Assembly (NCBI GenBank): GCA_964552795.1
Contig: CAZKIO010000002.1
Span: 124,001-188,000 of the forward strand
Direction of reading: 5' to 3'
Length of the DNA stretch: 64,000 nucleotides
From: JAEUHZ01 sp964552795
Lineage (GTDB): Bacteria; Planctomycetota; UBA1135; GCA-002686595
Under the pieces are notes generated by a model. That model made no database searches and had not been told where the DNA came from. It worked only from the letters and a program-made list of their open reading frames with translations. Each line of letters starts with the position of its first letter. Within the stretch, counting starts at the first letter, position 1. Positions 24,752-33,457 of the stretch are shown piece by piece. Made by a program: the position numbers and the translations under genes.

Positions 24752-26947
24752 TCACGGCTGCCACACGATGCGCACGCCGTTGGACAGGTTGTAGGTGTTG
24801 GCCGAACAGAACACGGCCGCGTCGCGATACCACACCTGGTAGTAGCGCGTGGCGCCGGCGCTGGGCACGAGCCCGTCGACCGACACGGCCGGGTCGGTCG
24901 GCACGTCGCGGCCGAACGCCATCGCGCCGCCGGATGCGGTGCGAATCTCGAGGCGGATCACGCTCTGGTTGACGCACAGGAGGCCGTCGCCGAAGAGGCT
25001 GCCCAGGCCGGCGTTCTGCTGGTTGTTCCCCTGGAAGAACAGGCCCACGGCCACCGGCAGAAGACCGGTGACGCGCAGGCTGACCGAGTCGGCGCCGACC
25101 GAGGGGTTGCCCACGGCCACGAGACGCCCGCTCGAGCCGATCGAGTTCCCACACCCGGTCCCGGGCGCGCCGGCCTGCCCCGGATCGCAGGGACAGGCCG
25201 CGCCCGTGCTGTCCCCGAAGCAGTAGGGAGTACCGGCGACCTCGCAGACGTCCAGCACGAGGTCGTTGTCGAGATCGAGCGTCGGATTGGCCTGGATCTC
25301 GCACAGGTCGACCGCACCGTTGGCATCGCAGTCGAACGACGCGCCCTGGGCCAGGTCGCACTCGTCGGGCTCGCCGTTGCCGTTGCAGTCCGCGCTCGTG
25401 TCGAGGGCGATGTCGCGCGGATCGTCCACGCCGTTGCCGTTGCAATCGCGCGACAGCTTGAGCAGCACCGCAACGCGGGCAGCGTTGGCGCCGCTCGTCG
25501 CCAGGTCCCGGCGGCCGTCGCCGTTGAAGTCCACGGCGACCAGCCCCGTCGCGCCATCGTCCGCTCGCAGCATGACCGGATCCGTGAGCGCGCCGCCGCC
25601 CAGACCGTGGTAGACGACGACGGCATCGGACTGGAAGGCTGCAACGGCCAGGTCGAGGAACGGGTCACCGTCGAGATCGGCGGCGACCACCCAGTTGGGC
25701 TCCACTCCGGCGGGCACCGCGTAGCCCGGCGCGAACTGGCCGCCTCCCAGACCGAAGAAGACCTTCAGCAGCCCGTCCAGTCGCTCGGGGATGATCAGAT
25801 CCGACCATCCGTCGCCGTTCACGTCGGCGATCGCGGCGCGGGCCGGTCCGTTGCCTCGGCTCATCAGTGCGGAAGTCAGGAACGTCCCGCTGCCGGTGTT
25901 GAAGAACAGCCCCACGTCGTCGGAGTCGAAGTTCGTGACGACGAGGTCCACGTCCCCGTCCCCGTCCAGATCGCCGGCCGTGACGTGCAGCGGCCGCGAA
26001 CCGGTCGCGTAGACGGCCGGGGCCGCGAACGCGCGGTTCCCGAGGTTCCTGTGGATCAGGAGGCGGTCGAGGGTCTCGATCGTCGTTTCCGCCAGATCGG
26101 GCAGCATGTCCCCATCGAAGTCGGCCACCGCGAGCCCGTGTCCGCGGCCGGGGTGGGCCACCTCCACGAACGTGCCGAACCCGCCGCCTGCGTCCTGGAA
26201 GTGCACGCGCAGACGCTGTCCGCCCAGGCAGGCCACGGCGACGTCGAGCCGCCCGTCCGCATCGAAGTCGGCCAGCGCGACGGTCGTCGGGCCGGCGGCT
26301 GTCGGGACGTGCGTGACCAGCGGAAAGCCACCCGTGCCGTCGCCGCGCAGGATCGTGAACGAGTTGGACCCCGTGTTGGGCACGACGAGATCGGCGTTGC
26401 CATCGCCGTTGATGTCTCCGGTCGCGAGGCTGGCCGGGGTCGTCTGCGTGGCCGAGTTGCGCGGCAGCGTCCATCCGGCCTGGGGCACGCGCGCGGCATC
26501 GACCAGCGGCGTGTACGCGGTCGACGCAGGGTCGACGTCATCCCAGCGCCACGAACTGGTGGGAATCAGGCGTGCCGCGTCCGACACGCCGCCTCCGTTG
26601 TTGGGCTCGCCGGGATTCCAGTTGGTGTACGTGACGGGTTCCCCGCTGGCCCAGACGAATGCGCCCTCGACGGCGATGTCGTTGAAGCCGATCCAGAGCC
26701 CGGCGCTGTTGACGCCGGTGAACGCGGTCGAGATCCATGTGTTCTCGGCGGCATTGCGGATCGTGGCGAGATGTCCGCCCTGCTGGACGGCGAGCGCCTG
26801 TCCCGCGGTCCAACTCGACGGCGCGAACGGCACGCCGTACCAGCGCTGGTTGGCGGGGTTCTGTGCCCACTGCAGGCTCTGGGCGGAGAGCGGCGCGGCG
26901 AGCATCAAGACGGTTGCAGAACGCAGGGCGAAGAAGCAGCGAACCAT
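24752..26947 (-). CDS. secreted C-type lectin/FG-GAP repeat protein with planctomycete C-terminal module
   Basis: 731 aa. A signal peptide (MVRCFFALRSATVLMLAAPL) precedes a C-type-lectin-like domain of about 120 aa, recognised by GGHLATIRNAAENTWI and FVWASGEPVTYTNWNPGEPN. Next is a run of FG-GAP/VCBS repeats, seen as recurring D-x-N/D-x-D-G-x-x-D-L motifs (GDINGDGNADLVV, ADLDGDPFLDLAV), which bind calcium and form a beta-propeller. After a DCNGNGVDDPRDIA-type linker comes a terminal module of about 130 aa ending YNLSNGVRIVW, also found in the protein at 60740-61966. This fits an extracellular glycan-binding or adhesion protein. Confidence 0.85.
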   Translation of the reverse strand: MVRCFFALRSATVLMLAAPLSAQSLQWAQNPANQRWYGVPFAPSSWTAGQALAVQQGGHLATIRNAAENTWISTAFTGVNSAGLWIGFNDIAVEGAFVWASGEPVTYTNWNPGEPNNGGGVSDAARLIPTSSWRWDDVDPASTAYTPLVDAARVPQAGWTLPRNSATQTTPASLATGDINGDGNADLVVPNTGSNSFTILRGDGTGGFPLVTHVPTAAGPTTVALADFDADGRLDVAVACLGGQRLRVHFQDAGGGFGTFVEVAHPGRGHGLAVADFDGDMLPDLAETTIETLDRLLIHRNLGNRAFAAPAVYATGSRPLHVTAGDLDGDGDVDLVVTNFDSDDVGLFFNTGSGTFLTSALMSRGNGPARAAIADVNGDGWSDLIIPERLDGLLKVFFGLGGGQFAPGYAVPAGVEPNWVVAADLDGDPFLDLAVAAFQSDAVVVYHGLGGGALTDPVMLRADDGATGLVAVDFNGDGRRDLATSGANAARVAVLLKLSRDCNGNGVDDPRDIALDTSADCNGNGEPDECDLAQGASFDCDANGAVDLCEIQANPTLDLDNDLVLDVCEVAGTPYCFGDSTGAACPCDPGQAGAPGTGCGNSIGSSGRLVAVGNPSVGADSVSLRVTGLLPVAVGLFFQGNNQQNAGLGSLFGDGLLCVNQSVIRLEIRTASGGAMAFGRDVPTDPAVSVDGLVPSAGATRYYQVWYRDAAVFCSANTYNLSNGVRIVWQP

Positions 26948-27128
26948 GGGGGAATCCTGGTCGGGCCTGTCGGACGGGGAACGGGCGCGGTCCCGAGCCG
27001 GGATCGACGCGCCGCGCGCACGTTAGCGTGCGGTCCGGCAACTGGAAGAGGCTGGCGCGGGCCGATGTGCGCGGCGACGGATCGCGGGCGCGAGCGCCGC
27101 GTGCCGGGCGCTCTCCGCGCGTGACTGC

Positions 27129-28283
27129 GTGCCCGGCGACCGGCACCCTGGTCGCGTGGTGAAGCGCGGAAGCTGGCGGACCCGGTGCGTGACGTTCCTC
27201 GTCGCCCTGGCGGTGTTCGCGCTGGCCGCGTGGAGCGGATCGGTCGTGGTCCGCGGTCGGGCGCTGTACGAGGCCCTGGGTCCGGGCTTCCGCGGCTGGC
27301 GCGGCTCCGTCCACGGCAGCGATCCGGTGCTCGGCCTGCGGCTCGTGCCCGGCGGCCGCGGCGCCGAGACGTTCCCGATCGGGCCCGACGTTCCGAGCCG
27401 CATCGATGCGGACGGATTCCGCGTGCCGCTCGAAACGCCCGCCGGGCGGGAGCGGCGCCGCCCGCGCGTCCTCGCCCTGGGGTGCTCGTTCACCTACGGC
27501 TCGGCGTGCCTGGCCGAGGACGTGTTCTGCGAACGCGTCGCGCGCGCGCTGGACGGCACCGCGCTGAACGCCGGCCTGTGCAGCGGCGGCGCCGCGCAGA
27601 TGCTGCTCCTGGCCGAGCGCCTGATCCCGCTCCACGAGCCCGACCTCGTGCTCGTGCAGTACTCGCCCTGGCTGATGGAGCGCAGCCAGCAGGCCTTCGC
27701 ACCGACCTTCTTCGGGCACATCCCGGTTCCGCGCTTCGTGCGCGGCGCCGCGGGGATCGAGTTGCGCCCGCCCGCGGGGGACACGATCGCGTTCGACCTG
27801 CCCGTCGCCGAGCACGCCGGCACGGCGGCCGAGCGCGGCGGCCTGGCGAGCTTCCTGGCGCGCGTCGCGTTCCCGCTGTTCGCCCACGACGACCGCCTCG
27901 CTCTGCGATCGTGGTTCTCCGCGCGTTTCGCGAGCGCCGAGCCGTCGGCGACGGCGGAGGAGATCGAGCGGCACGTCTATCCCAGGATCCTGGAATTGTG
28001 CCGCGCCGGCGGCGCGCGCATGGTCGTCGTGTGGCTCGAGGGCAAGCCGCTGGGCGCGAGCTGGGACCTGCCGGACGTCGTGGCAGAGCTCGACGTGCCC
28101 GTCGCGATCGGCACGAAGCGCATGATCGACGAGCTCCCCGTGAAGACGCGCGAGGAGTTCACGCGCGCGTACACGCACATGCGCGGCGATCCGCCCGTGT
28201 GCGTGGACGGCCATCCCAATCCGCGCGCGCACGCGCTGATCGCCGCGGAGGTCCTGGCGACGCTCGGTGCGGGCGGCCGCTGA
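27129..28283 (+). CDS. SGNH/GDSL hydrolase-like membrane protein
   Basis: 384 aa from GTG 27129; GTG at 27156 or 27159 are alternatives. Residues about 20-40 form one membrane helix (TFLVALAVFALAAWSGSVVV). The hydrolase core has block I as LALGCSFTYGSACLAEDV, with the nucleophilic serine, and the terminal block V as DGHPNPRAHALIAAE, with the catalytic histidine preceded by aspartate. Members deacetylate or de-esterify glycans and lipids, or take part in exopolysaccharide modification. The acceptor is unknown. The stop codon is five bases from the CCA end of the converging tRNA-Arg. Confidence 0.78.
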   Translation: MPGDRHPGRVVKRGSWRTRCVTFLVALAVFALAAWSGSVVVRGRALYEALGPGFRGWRGSVHGSDPVLGLRLVPGGRGAETFPIGPDVPSRIDADGFRVPLETPAGRERRRPRVLALGCSFTYGSACLAEDVFCERVARALDGTALNAGLCSGGAAQMLLLAERLIPLHEPDLVLVQYSPWLMERSQQAFAPTFFGHIPVPRFVRGAAGIELRPPAGDTIAFDLPVAEHAGTAAERGGLASFLARVAFPLFAHDDRLALRSWFSARFASAEPSATAEEIERHVYPRILELCRAGGARMVVVWLEGKPLGASWDLPDVVAELDVPVAIGTKRMIDELPVKTREEFTRAYTHMRGDPPVCVDGHPNPRAHALIAAEVLATLGAGGR

Positions 28284-28287
28284 GGAC

Positions 28288-28364
<77 letters not shown>

Positions 28365-28373
28365 CCTGGCGTG

Positions 28374-28449
28374 TGGTCGGGGAGATGGGACTCGAACCCA
28401 CGACTCGAAGCACCCAAAGCTTCGCCTCTACCAACTGAGGTACTCCCCG
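28374..28449 (-). tRNA. tRNA-Pro (TGG), CCA encoded
   Basis: On the minus strand the acceptor stem CGGGGAG pairs with CTCCCCG, with discriminator A and an encoded CCA. The anticodon stem GAAGC/GCTTC holds loop TTTGGGT, giving anticodon TGG (proline). The T loop is TTCGAGT. It is upstream of tRNA-Arg with 9 bases between, so both are probably processed from one transcript. Confidence 0.96.
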
Positions 28450-28463
28450 GCGCGGACGCGAGA

Positions 28464-28469
28464 AGCCTA
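28464..28469 (-). promoter_or_regulatory. Putative -10 of the tRNA-Pro/tRNA-Arg unit
   Basis: TAGGCT on the minus strand, 14 bases before the mature 5' end of tRNA-Pro. The position suits a tRNA promoter with a short leader. No good -35 is seen. Confidence 0.4.
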
Positions 28470-28503
28470 GCAGCCGCAGCGCATTCCCTCCACCGCGCCG
28501 CGT

Positions 28504-29952
28504 TCAGCCCAGCACGAGCGGCACTGCGATCTCGCACCACACGGCCGCGAGCACCCCGGCGACCACGTCCAGCATCACGCCGGCGCGCACCATCGTCGCG
28601 AACGGAACGCGGCCGGAGCCGAACGCGATCGCGTTGGGAGGCGTCCCGGCCGGGAGCATGAAGTCGCACGAGCTGGCGATCGTCGCCGCGAACAAGACCA
28701 CCATCTCGCGCGCGTCGGGGATCGCGGCCGACAGGATCGGCAGCAGGATGCCGATCGTCGCCGTGTTCGAGGCGAAGGCCGAGATGCCGACCGTCGCCAG
28801 GCTCGCGGTCACCGACTGCAACAGCGGCGGCAGGTCGGCGAGGCGCGTGAGCCCTGGCGCGGCGGCGGCCGAGAGCCCGCTCGACTCCAGCCCCGACGCC
28901 AGCGCGAAGCTGCCGCCGATCAGGAGCAGCGCCGACACCGGCATGGCGCGCAGCGAGCGTGCGCTGACGAGCGGCGTGCCGCGCGGGCGCCACACGAGGA
29001 GGATCAGGCCGGCGAGCAGCGCGGTCCCGGCCTCAACGTGCGCCGTGCGCAGCGCGAGCTGCGGCTGCAGTGCCGCCAGCGCATCGCGGATCGGCTGCGC
29101 CAGGATCCACGTCGCGGCGGTGCCCGCGAACACCGCCAGCACCGCGCGCTCGCCCGCCGACCAGGGGGCCGGCGCGCCCAGCTCGGCGCCCACGATGCCG
29201 CGCAGGTGCTCGGGGCCCGGCGCGTCGGCGCGGCCCACGCGCCACAGGAACCACCACGCGATCGGCATCAGCAGCAGCACGAACCCGCCGCCGACGAGCG
29301 AGAACTGCACGAACGAGATCTCGATGCCCGCGAGCCCCATGAAGCCGGCGAACTGCGCGTTGGTGGCGGTGCCGATCTTCGTGCCGATGCCGCCGACGTT
29401 CGCGCCCCACGCGACCGCCAGGATCAGCGCGGCCGCGTAGCGCGGACGGCGGCCGGCGGCGGCCTCGATCTCGGCGAGCAGGGCCAGCGCGATCGGCAGG
29501 ATCAGCGCGGCGGACGCGGTGTTCGAGATCCACAGGGAGAGGCTGGCCGAGGCCAGCATCACGCCCGCGATCAACCGTCGCGGCGAACCGCCCACGCGCC
29601 GCAGCACCGCGGCGGCGATGCGCCGGTGCAGTCCCGTCTCCTGCAGGCCCGCGGCGATCGCCATCCCTCCCAGGAAGAGGAGCACGTAGGCGTCGACGTA
29701 CGGGCTGGCCGCATCCAGGACCGCGCGCGCGGGGCCGCCGGGGTGCACGCCGCCCAAGGGGAACACGACCAGCGGGGCCAGCGCCGTGACCCACAGGGGC
29801 AGCGCCTCCGTCGCCCACCAGGCCACCATCAGCGCCCCGGTGGCGGCCGCGCAGGCCGCCGGACTGCCCGCGGGCCCCAGCGGGCCGTCGAGCGCGATCA
29901 GCAGCACGAACAGGGCGAGGCCGATGGACAGCCCGAGGAGGCGCCGGAACAC
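28504..29952 (-). CDS. SLC13/DASS-family sodium-coupled anion symporter
   Basis: 482 aa, about 11-12 hydrophobic segments. The two Ser-Asn-Thr motifs that bind sodium and the carboxylate are present: LWISNTASAALILP in the first half and SAFASNTATIGILLP in the second. FMLPAGTPPNAIAFGSG is the family signature. Members carry dicarboxylates, citrate or sulfate with sodium. The start is GTG 29952, preceded by TAGACT and exactly six bases, suggesting a leaderless transcript. No neighbouring catabolic gene identifies the substrate. Confidence 0.92.
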   Translation of the reverse strand: MFRRLLGLSIGLALFVLLIALDGPLGPAGSPAACAAATGALMVAWWATEALPLWVTALAPLVVFPLGGVHPGGPARAVLDAASPYVDAYVLLFLGGMAIAAGLQETGLHRRIAAAVLRRVGGSPRRLIAGVMLASASLSLWISNTASAALILPIALALLAEIEAAAGRRPRYAAALILAVAWGANVGGIGTKIGTATNAQFAGFMGLAGIEISFVQFSLVGGGFVLLLMPIAWWFLWRVGRADAPGPEHLRGIVGAELGAPAPWSAGERAVLAVFAGTAATWILAQPIRDALAALQPQLALRTAHVEAGTALLAGLILLVWRPRGTPLVSARSLRAMPVSALLLIGGSFALASGLESSGLSAAAAPGLTRLADLPPLLQSVTASLATVGISAFASNTATIGILLPILSAAIPDAREMVVLFAATIASSCDFMLPAGTPPNAIAFGSGRVPFATMVRAGVMLDVVAGVLAAVWCEIAVPLVLG

Positions 29953-29958
29953 GCGCGG

Positions 29959-29964
29959 AGTCTA
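29959..29964 (-). promoter_or_regulatory. Putative -10 for a leaderless SLC13 transporter transcript
   Basis: TAGACT on the minus strand lies six bases before GTG 29952. A normal start site would fall on the start codon. Confidence 0.42.
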
Positions 29965-30094
29965 GCCGCGACGCAGGATGATTCCGCTACGCCCTCCCGC
30001 ACGCTAGCCTGAGTCGCTTCGCGCGCGCGGTCGGCGCGCGCAACAGGTGGCAGCGCGCCGCGAACGGCGGCGCGGAAGGGGTCCGGTCGGTTCC

Positions 30095-31471
30095 ATGAAA
30101 GTCCTCGTCGTCGGGAGTGGCGGTCGCGAGCACGCCCTGTGCTGGAAGCTCTCGCGCTCGCCGCTGGGGCCCGAGGTCCTGTGCGCGCCCGGCAACGCCG
30201 GAACCGCTCGCGTGGGCCGCAACGTCGCGGTCCGGGCGGACGACCTCGACGGCCTCGTCGCGCTGGCCGCCAAGGAGAGGCCGGACCTCGTCGTGATCGG
30301 ACCCGAGGAGCCGCTGTGCCTGGGCCTGGCCGACCGCCTGCGCGCGGCGGGGCACGCCGTGTTCGGCCCCGGCGCGGCCGGCGCGCGCCTCGAGGGCTCC
30401 AAGCTGTTCGCCAAGGAGATCCTCGATCGCCACCGCATCCCGACGGCCGGCTGGCGCAAGTTCGACCGCTCGGGCGTCGCCAAGAGCTACCTCGAGTCGT
30501 GCACGCAGTGGCCGCAGGTCATCAAGGCCGAGGGCCTGGCCGCCGGCAAGGGCGTGTTCATCGTGCAGGACGCGCGCAGCGCCTGCGCGGTCGTCGACGG
30601 CGTGATGGAGAAGCGCACGCTGGGAACGGCCGGCGGGCGCATCGTGATCGAGGAATGCCTGGTGGGGGAGGAGGCCTCCGTGCTCTCGATCACCGACGGC
30701 GAGACGATCCTGATCCTCGAGCCGGTCATGGACCACAAGCAGGTCGGCGAGGGCGACACCGGGCCGAACACCGGCGGCATGGGCGTGTACTCGCCGGTGC
30801 CGCTGCTCACGCGCCGCATCCAGAAGCAGATCGAGCAGCGCGTCGTCGTTCCCAGCGTGCACGCGCTGCGGCGCGAGGAGATCCCGTACCGCGGGCTCCT
30901 GTACGCCGGCGTCATGCTGACCGACGCGGGTCCGCGCGTCCTGGAGTACAACGCGCGCTTCGGCGATCCGGAGTGCCAGGCCATCGTGCGCCGCCTGAAG
31001 AGCGACCTCCTGCCGATCCTGATCGCCTGCGCGGAGGGCAAGCTGGCGTCGATCGAGCCGCCCGATTGGGACGAGCGCGTCTGCGTCGGCGTCGTCGCCG
31101 CGGCCGACGGCTACCCGGGCGACGTGCGCAAGGGCGATCCGATCGACGGGCTGGACGAGGCGGAGGCGATCGAGGAGGTGGTCGTGTTCCACGGCGGAAC
31201 CGCGCTCGACCGCCAGGGCGACGTGGTGACCAGCGGCGGGCGCGTCCTGTGCATCACGGCCCTGGGCAAGGACGTCGAGGAGGCGCGCGCGCGCGCCTAC
31301 GCGGCCTACGACCGCGTGCAGTGGCACGGCAAGTTCTGCCGCCGCGACATCGGCGTGCGCGACACGACGCGCCGCGTGCGGCAGCCCGCGCCGGAACCCG
31401 AGCCGGACGAGAGGGAGAGCGGGCCGGAGCGTCCGCCGCTGCGCCCGCGCCCGCGCCGCGCGGCGCCCTGA
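30095..31471 (+). CDS. purD: phosphoribosylamine-glycine ligase
   Basis: 458 aa. PurD joins glycine to phosphoribosylamine with ATP, step two of purine synthesis. The N-terminus MKVLVVGSGGREHALCWKLS is the family start and fixes ATG 30095. Within the ATP-grasp domain, GLAAGKGVFIV, MGVYSPVPLLT and LEYNARFGDPECQAIV are visible. The last 30 residues (RQPAPEPEPDERESGPERPP and onward) are a Pro/Arg/Glu-rich tail beyond the usual end. Fur follows 15 bases later. The other purine genes here, purL and purQ, are nearby on the opposite strand. Confidence 0.97.
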   Translation: MKVLVVGSGGREHALCWKLSRSPLGPEVLCAPGNAGTARVGRNVAVRADDLDGLVALAAKERPDLVVIGPEEPLCLGLADRLRAAGHAVFGPGAAGARLEGSKLFAKEILDRHRIPTAGWRKFDRSGVAKSYLESCTQWPQVIKAEGLAAGKGVFIVQDARSACAVVDGVMEKRTLGTAGGRIVIEECLVGEEASVLSITDGETILILEPVMDHKQVGEGDTGPNTGGMGVYSPVPLLTRRIQKQIEQRVVVPSVHALRREEIPYRGLLYAGVMLTDAGPRVLEYNARFGDPECQAIVRRLKSDLLPILIACAEGKLASIEPPDWDERVCVGVVAAADGYPGDVRKGDPIDGLDEAEAIEEVVVFHGGTALDRQGDVVTSGGRVLCITALGKDVEEARARAYAAYDRVQWHGKFCRRDIGVRDTTRRVRQPAPEPEPDERESGPERPPLRPRPRRAAP

Positions 31472-31486
31472 TCCGGAGGACGCCGC

Positions 31487-32014
31487 GTGAACCACGAGCA
31501 GATCGTGGCCCGCTTCGAGCGCTTCCTGCGCTCCCACGCGTTGAAGCTGACGGCGCAGCGCCGGCGCATCCTGGACCGCGCCTTCGCGACGCACGAGCAC
31601 TTCAGCGCCGAGCAGCTGTGCGCCTGGATGGAGGCCGAGTCCGGCCCGCGCGTTTCGCGCGCGACGGTGTACCGCACGCTGGCGCTGCTGCAGCAGGGCG
31701 GGTTCGTCGAGCCGCTCGATGCCGGCCGCGGCGAGCTGGTGTACGAGCACGTGCTGGGCCACGCGCACCACGACCACCTCCTGTGCGTGGACTGCGGGCG
31801 GATCGTCGAGTTCCACGACGAGCGCATCGAGGAACTGCAGCTCGAGGCTGCGCGCCGCAAGGGGTTCGTGCTGGTGAGCCACGACCTCGTGCTGCGCGGA
31901 TACTGCCGGAGCTGCGCGCGCGGCCGCCGAGGGCCGGCAGATCGGGGCCCGGACGCACACGGCGCAGGCGCGCCGTCGGCCGCGCGTCGCAAGACCGGCC
32001 GGCGCCGGGACTGA
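31487..32014 (+). CDS. Fur-family metal-dependent regulator
   Basis: 175 aa. The winged-helix domain (LKLTAQRRRILDRAFATHEH, then PRVSRATVYRTLALLQQGGF) is the Fur DNA-reading head. The metal and dimerisation half has HAHHDHLLCVDCGRIVEF and GYCRSCARGRR, giving the histidine cluster and two CxxC zinc motifs. The protein is probably Fur itself (iron) but PerR or Zur cannot be excluded by eye. The C-terminal 35 residues are a basic, disordered tail. It shares its orientation and probably its transcript with purD. OxyR elsewhere in the window makes a PerR role less necessary. Confidence 0.9.
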   Translation: MNHEQIVARFERFLRSHALKLTAQRRRILDRAFATHEHFSAEQLCAWMEAESGPRVSRATVYRTLALLQQGGFVEPLDAGRGELVYEHVLGHAHHDHLLCVDCGRIVEFHDERIEELQLEAARRKGFVLVSHDLVLRGYCRSCARGRRGPADRGPDAHGAGAPSAARRKTGRRRD

Positions 32015-32064
32015 CGGGCCGGCCGACGCGCGACGCCCTGCGGCGCCGCGCGGACTCCGCGCTC

Positions 32065-32466
32065 TCAGCCGTTGCTGCTCGTCGAGCGGTTCAGGTCCTC
32101 GATGATCCGCTCGAACACGGTGCGCGCCGTCTCGCTGGCCGCGAACCCGTAGCGCTTGGCCGAGACCTTGATCTGGCTCTTGTTCAGGTCGTAGGTCTCG
32201 ACGGTCACGGTCACCGAGGCGCCGTCGATGTCGGCGATCGCGCGCCGGCGCTCGTTGTCGACGTCGATCGGCGCGAGGCTGGCGTGGCTCAACGTCGTCT
32301 TGGTCTGGGCCCAGGTGCGGTTCGAGTCGACGTTGATCTGGCCGACGTAGACGTTGTCCTCGATGACCTGTTGGCCGACCAGGACTCCGGCGCCGACGGC
32401 GGCGACGGCGATGCAGGAGGCGGCGGCGGGCAGGAGGAGCAGCGAAGCAAGGATCAGTGTGCGCAT
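32065..32466 (-). CDS. DUF3568-type small lipoprotein
   Basis: 133 aa from ATG 32466. The signal (MRTLILASLLLLPAAASC) ends in a cysteine suited to lipidation, followed by a Gly/Ala-rich hydrophobic segment (AVAAVGAGVLVGQQ). The rest is a small alpha/beta domain with alternating threonine/valine strands (GASVTVTVETYDLNKSQIKV), matching the DUF3568 pattern. Such proteins are periplasmic or outer-membrane associated with no known function. It converges on fur with 50 bases between. Confidence 0.75.
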   Translation of the reverse strand: MRTLILASLLLLPAAASCIAVAAVGAGVLVGQQVIEDNVYVGQINVDSNRTWAQTKTTLSHASLAPIDVDNERRRAIADIDGASVTVTVETYDLNKSQIKVSAKRYGFAASETARTVFERIIEDLNRSTSSNG

Positions 32467-32579
32467 GGATTTCTGGCGGGTCGATGGAAGGAAGGCCTGT
32501 GGCCCGGGGCTCCCCGGGCCGCGGTGATCGGAATTGGAAGTCGGACGCAGCGGCGCCCGGGTCGGTCTGTGCGCGGACC

Positions 32580-33398
32580 TCATCGGTGCCCCGCGAGCGC
32601 GCCCGCGGCGGCCTCGACGAGGCGCCGGTAGAACCACAGTCCCTCGCCTTCCGCGCGCGCGCCGCCCGCGGCGGCGAGGCGCGTCCAGTGCGGATGCTGC
32701 CAGGGTTCCACGTTGCGTTCGGGGTGCGGCATGAGGCCCAGCACGCGCCCGGTCGGATCGCAGATGCCCGCGATGGCGTGCACCGATCCGTTCGGGTTGT
32801 CGGGGTAGGTCGTCGCGCGCGCGCCATCCGGCAGCGCGTAGCGCAGCGCGACCTGGCCGCGCGCCTCCAGGCGCGCCAGCACCGCGGCGTCGCGCACCGC
32901 GAAACGGCCCTCGCCGTGCGCGACGGGGCAGGGCATCCGGTGGCCCGGCTCCAGCCAGGCGGCGCGCGAGCGCTCCGCAACCAGCGTGATCCAGCGGCAC
33001 TCGAAGCGACCGCTCTCGTTGTCGTACAGCGCGATCGAACGCGCCGGCAGCGTCGCGGCGCCTTCCTCGCGCTCGAACAGGCCCAGCTCGACGAGAGCCT
33101 GGAACCCGTTGCAGATGCCCAGCACGTGGCCGCCGCGGTCGATGAACGTGCACAGGTGCTCGAGCAGGCCGTGGCGCAGCTCCAGGCCCAGCACGCGGCC
33201 GGCGGCCACGTCGTCGCCGTAGGAGAATCCGCCGGGCAGCACGCACAGCTCGGCGTCGGCGAGGCGCGCCGGTTCGCGCAGCAGTGCACGCACGTGCGCG
33301 ACGTCCACGGTCGCGCCCGCGAGCTCCAGCGCGCGCACGGTCTCGCGGTCGCAGTTGGTGCCTGCGGTGCGCAGGACGATGGCGCGGGTGCGGGGCAT
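32580..33398 (-). CDS. purQ: phosphoribosylformylglycinamidine synthase, glutaminase subunit
   Basis: 272 aa. The class I amidotransferase supplies ammonia to PurL. Nucleophile Cys96 is in GHVLGICNGFQALVEL, and the His-x-Glu partner is in GLMPHPERNVEP. LPGGFSYGDDVAAG and NGSVHAIAGICDPTGRVLGL are family segments. Start is ATG 33398 (MPRTRAIVLRTAGTNCDRET). It lies 59 bases downstream of purL on the same strand. The length is longer than the ~227 aa of Bacillus-type PurQ. Confidence 0.95.
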   Translation of the reverse strand: MPRTRAIVLRTAGTNCDRETVRALELAGATVDVAHVRALLREPARLADAELCVLPGGFSYGDDVAAGRVLGLELRHGLLEHLCTFIDRGGHVLGICNGFQALVELGLFEREEGAATLPARSIALYDNESGRFECRWITLVAERSRAAWLEPGHRMPCPVAHGEGRFAVRDAAVLARLEARGQVALRYALPDGARATTYPDNPNGSVHAIAGICDPTGRVLGLMPHPERNVEPWQHPHWTRLAAAGGARAEGEGLWFYRRLVEAAAGALAGHR

Positions 33399-33420
33399 GG
33401 GCTGTTCGTCGATCCGTTCG

Positions 33421-33456
33421 GTGCGGTGCTGCGTGCCGTGTTGCGTGCGGTGCTGC
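33421..33456. repeat. Three tandem 12-bp copies in the purL-purQ spacer
   Basis: GTGCGGTGCTGC (33421-33432), GTGCCGTGTTGC (33433-33444) and GTGCGGTGCTGC (33445-33456). They sit immediately after the purL stop codon and before purQ, in transcribed but untranslated sequence. Confidence 0.85.
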
Positions 33457-33457
33457 G

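Noticed and set aside
27017..27032. Small palindrome CGCACG-TTAG-CGTGCG between the lectin and SGNH genes
   Set aside because: A six-base stem is too common in such DNA, and its position fits no clear promoter.
31997..32024. Possible hairpin GGCCGGC/GCCGGCC at the end of fur
   Set aside because: The 14-base loop and overlap with the stop codon make it weaker than the two terminators reported, and GGCC motifs are frequent here.
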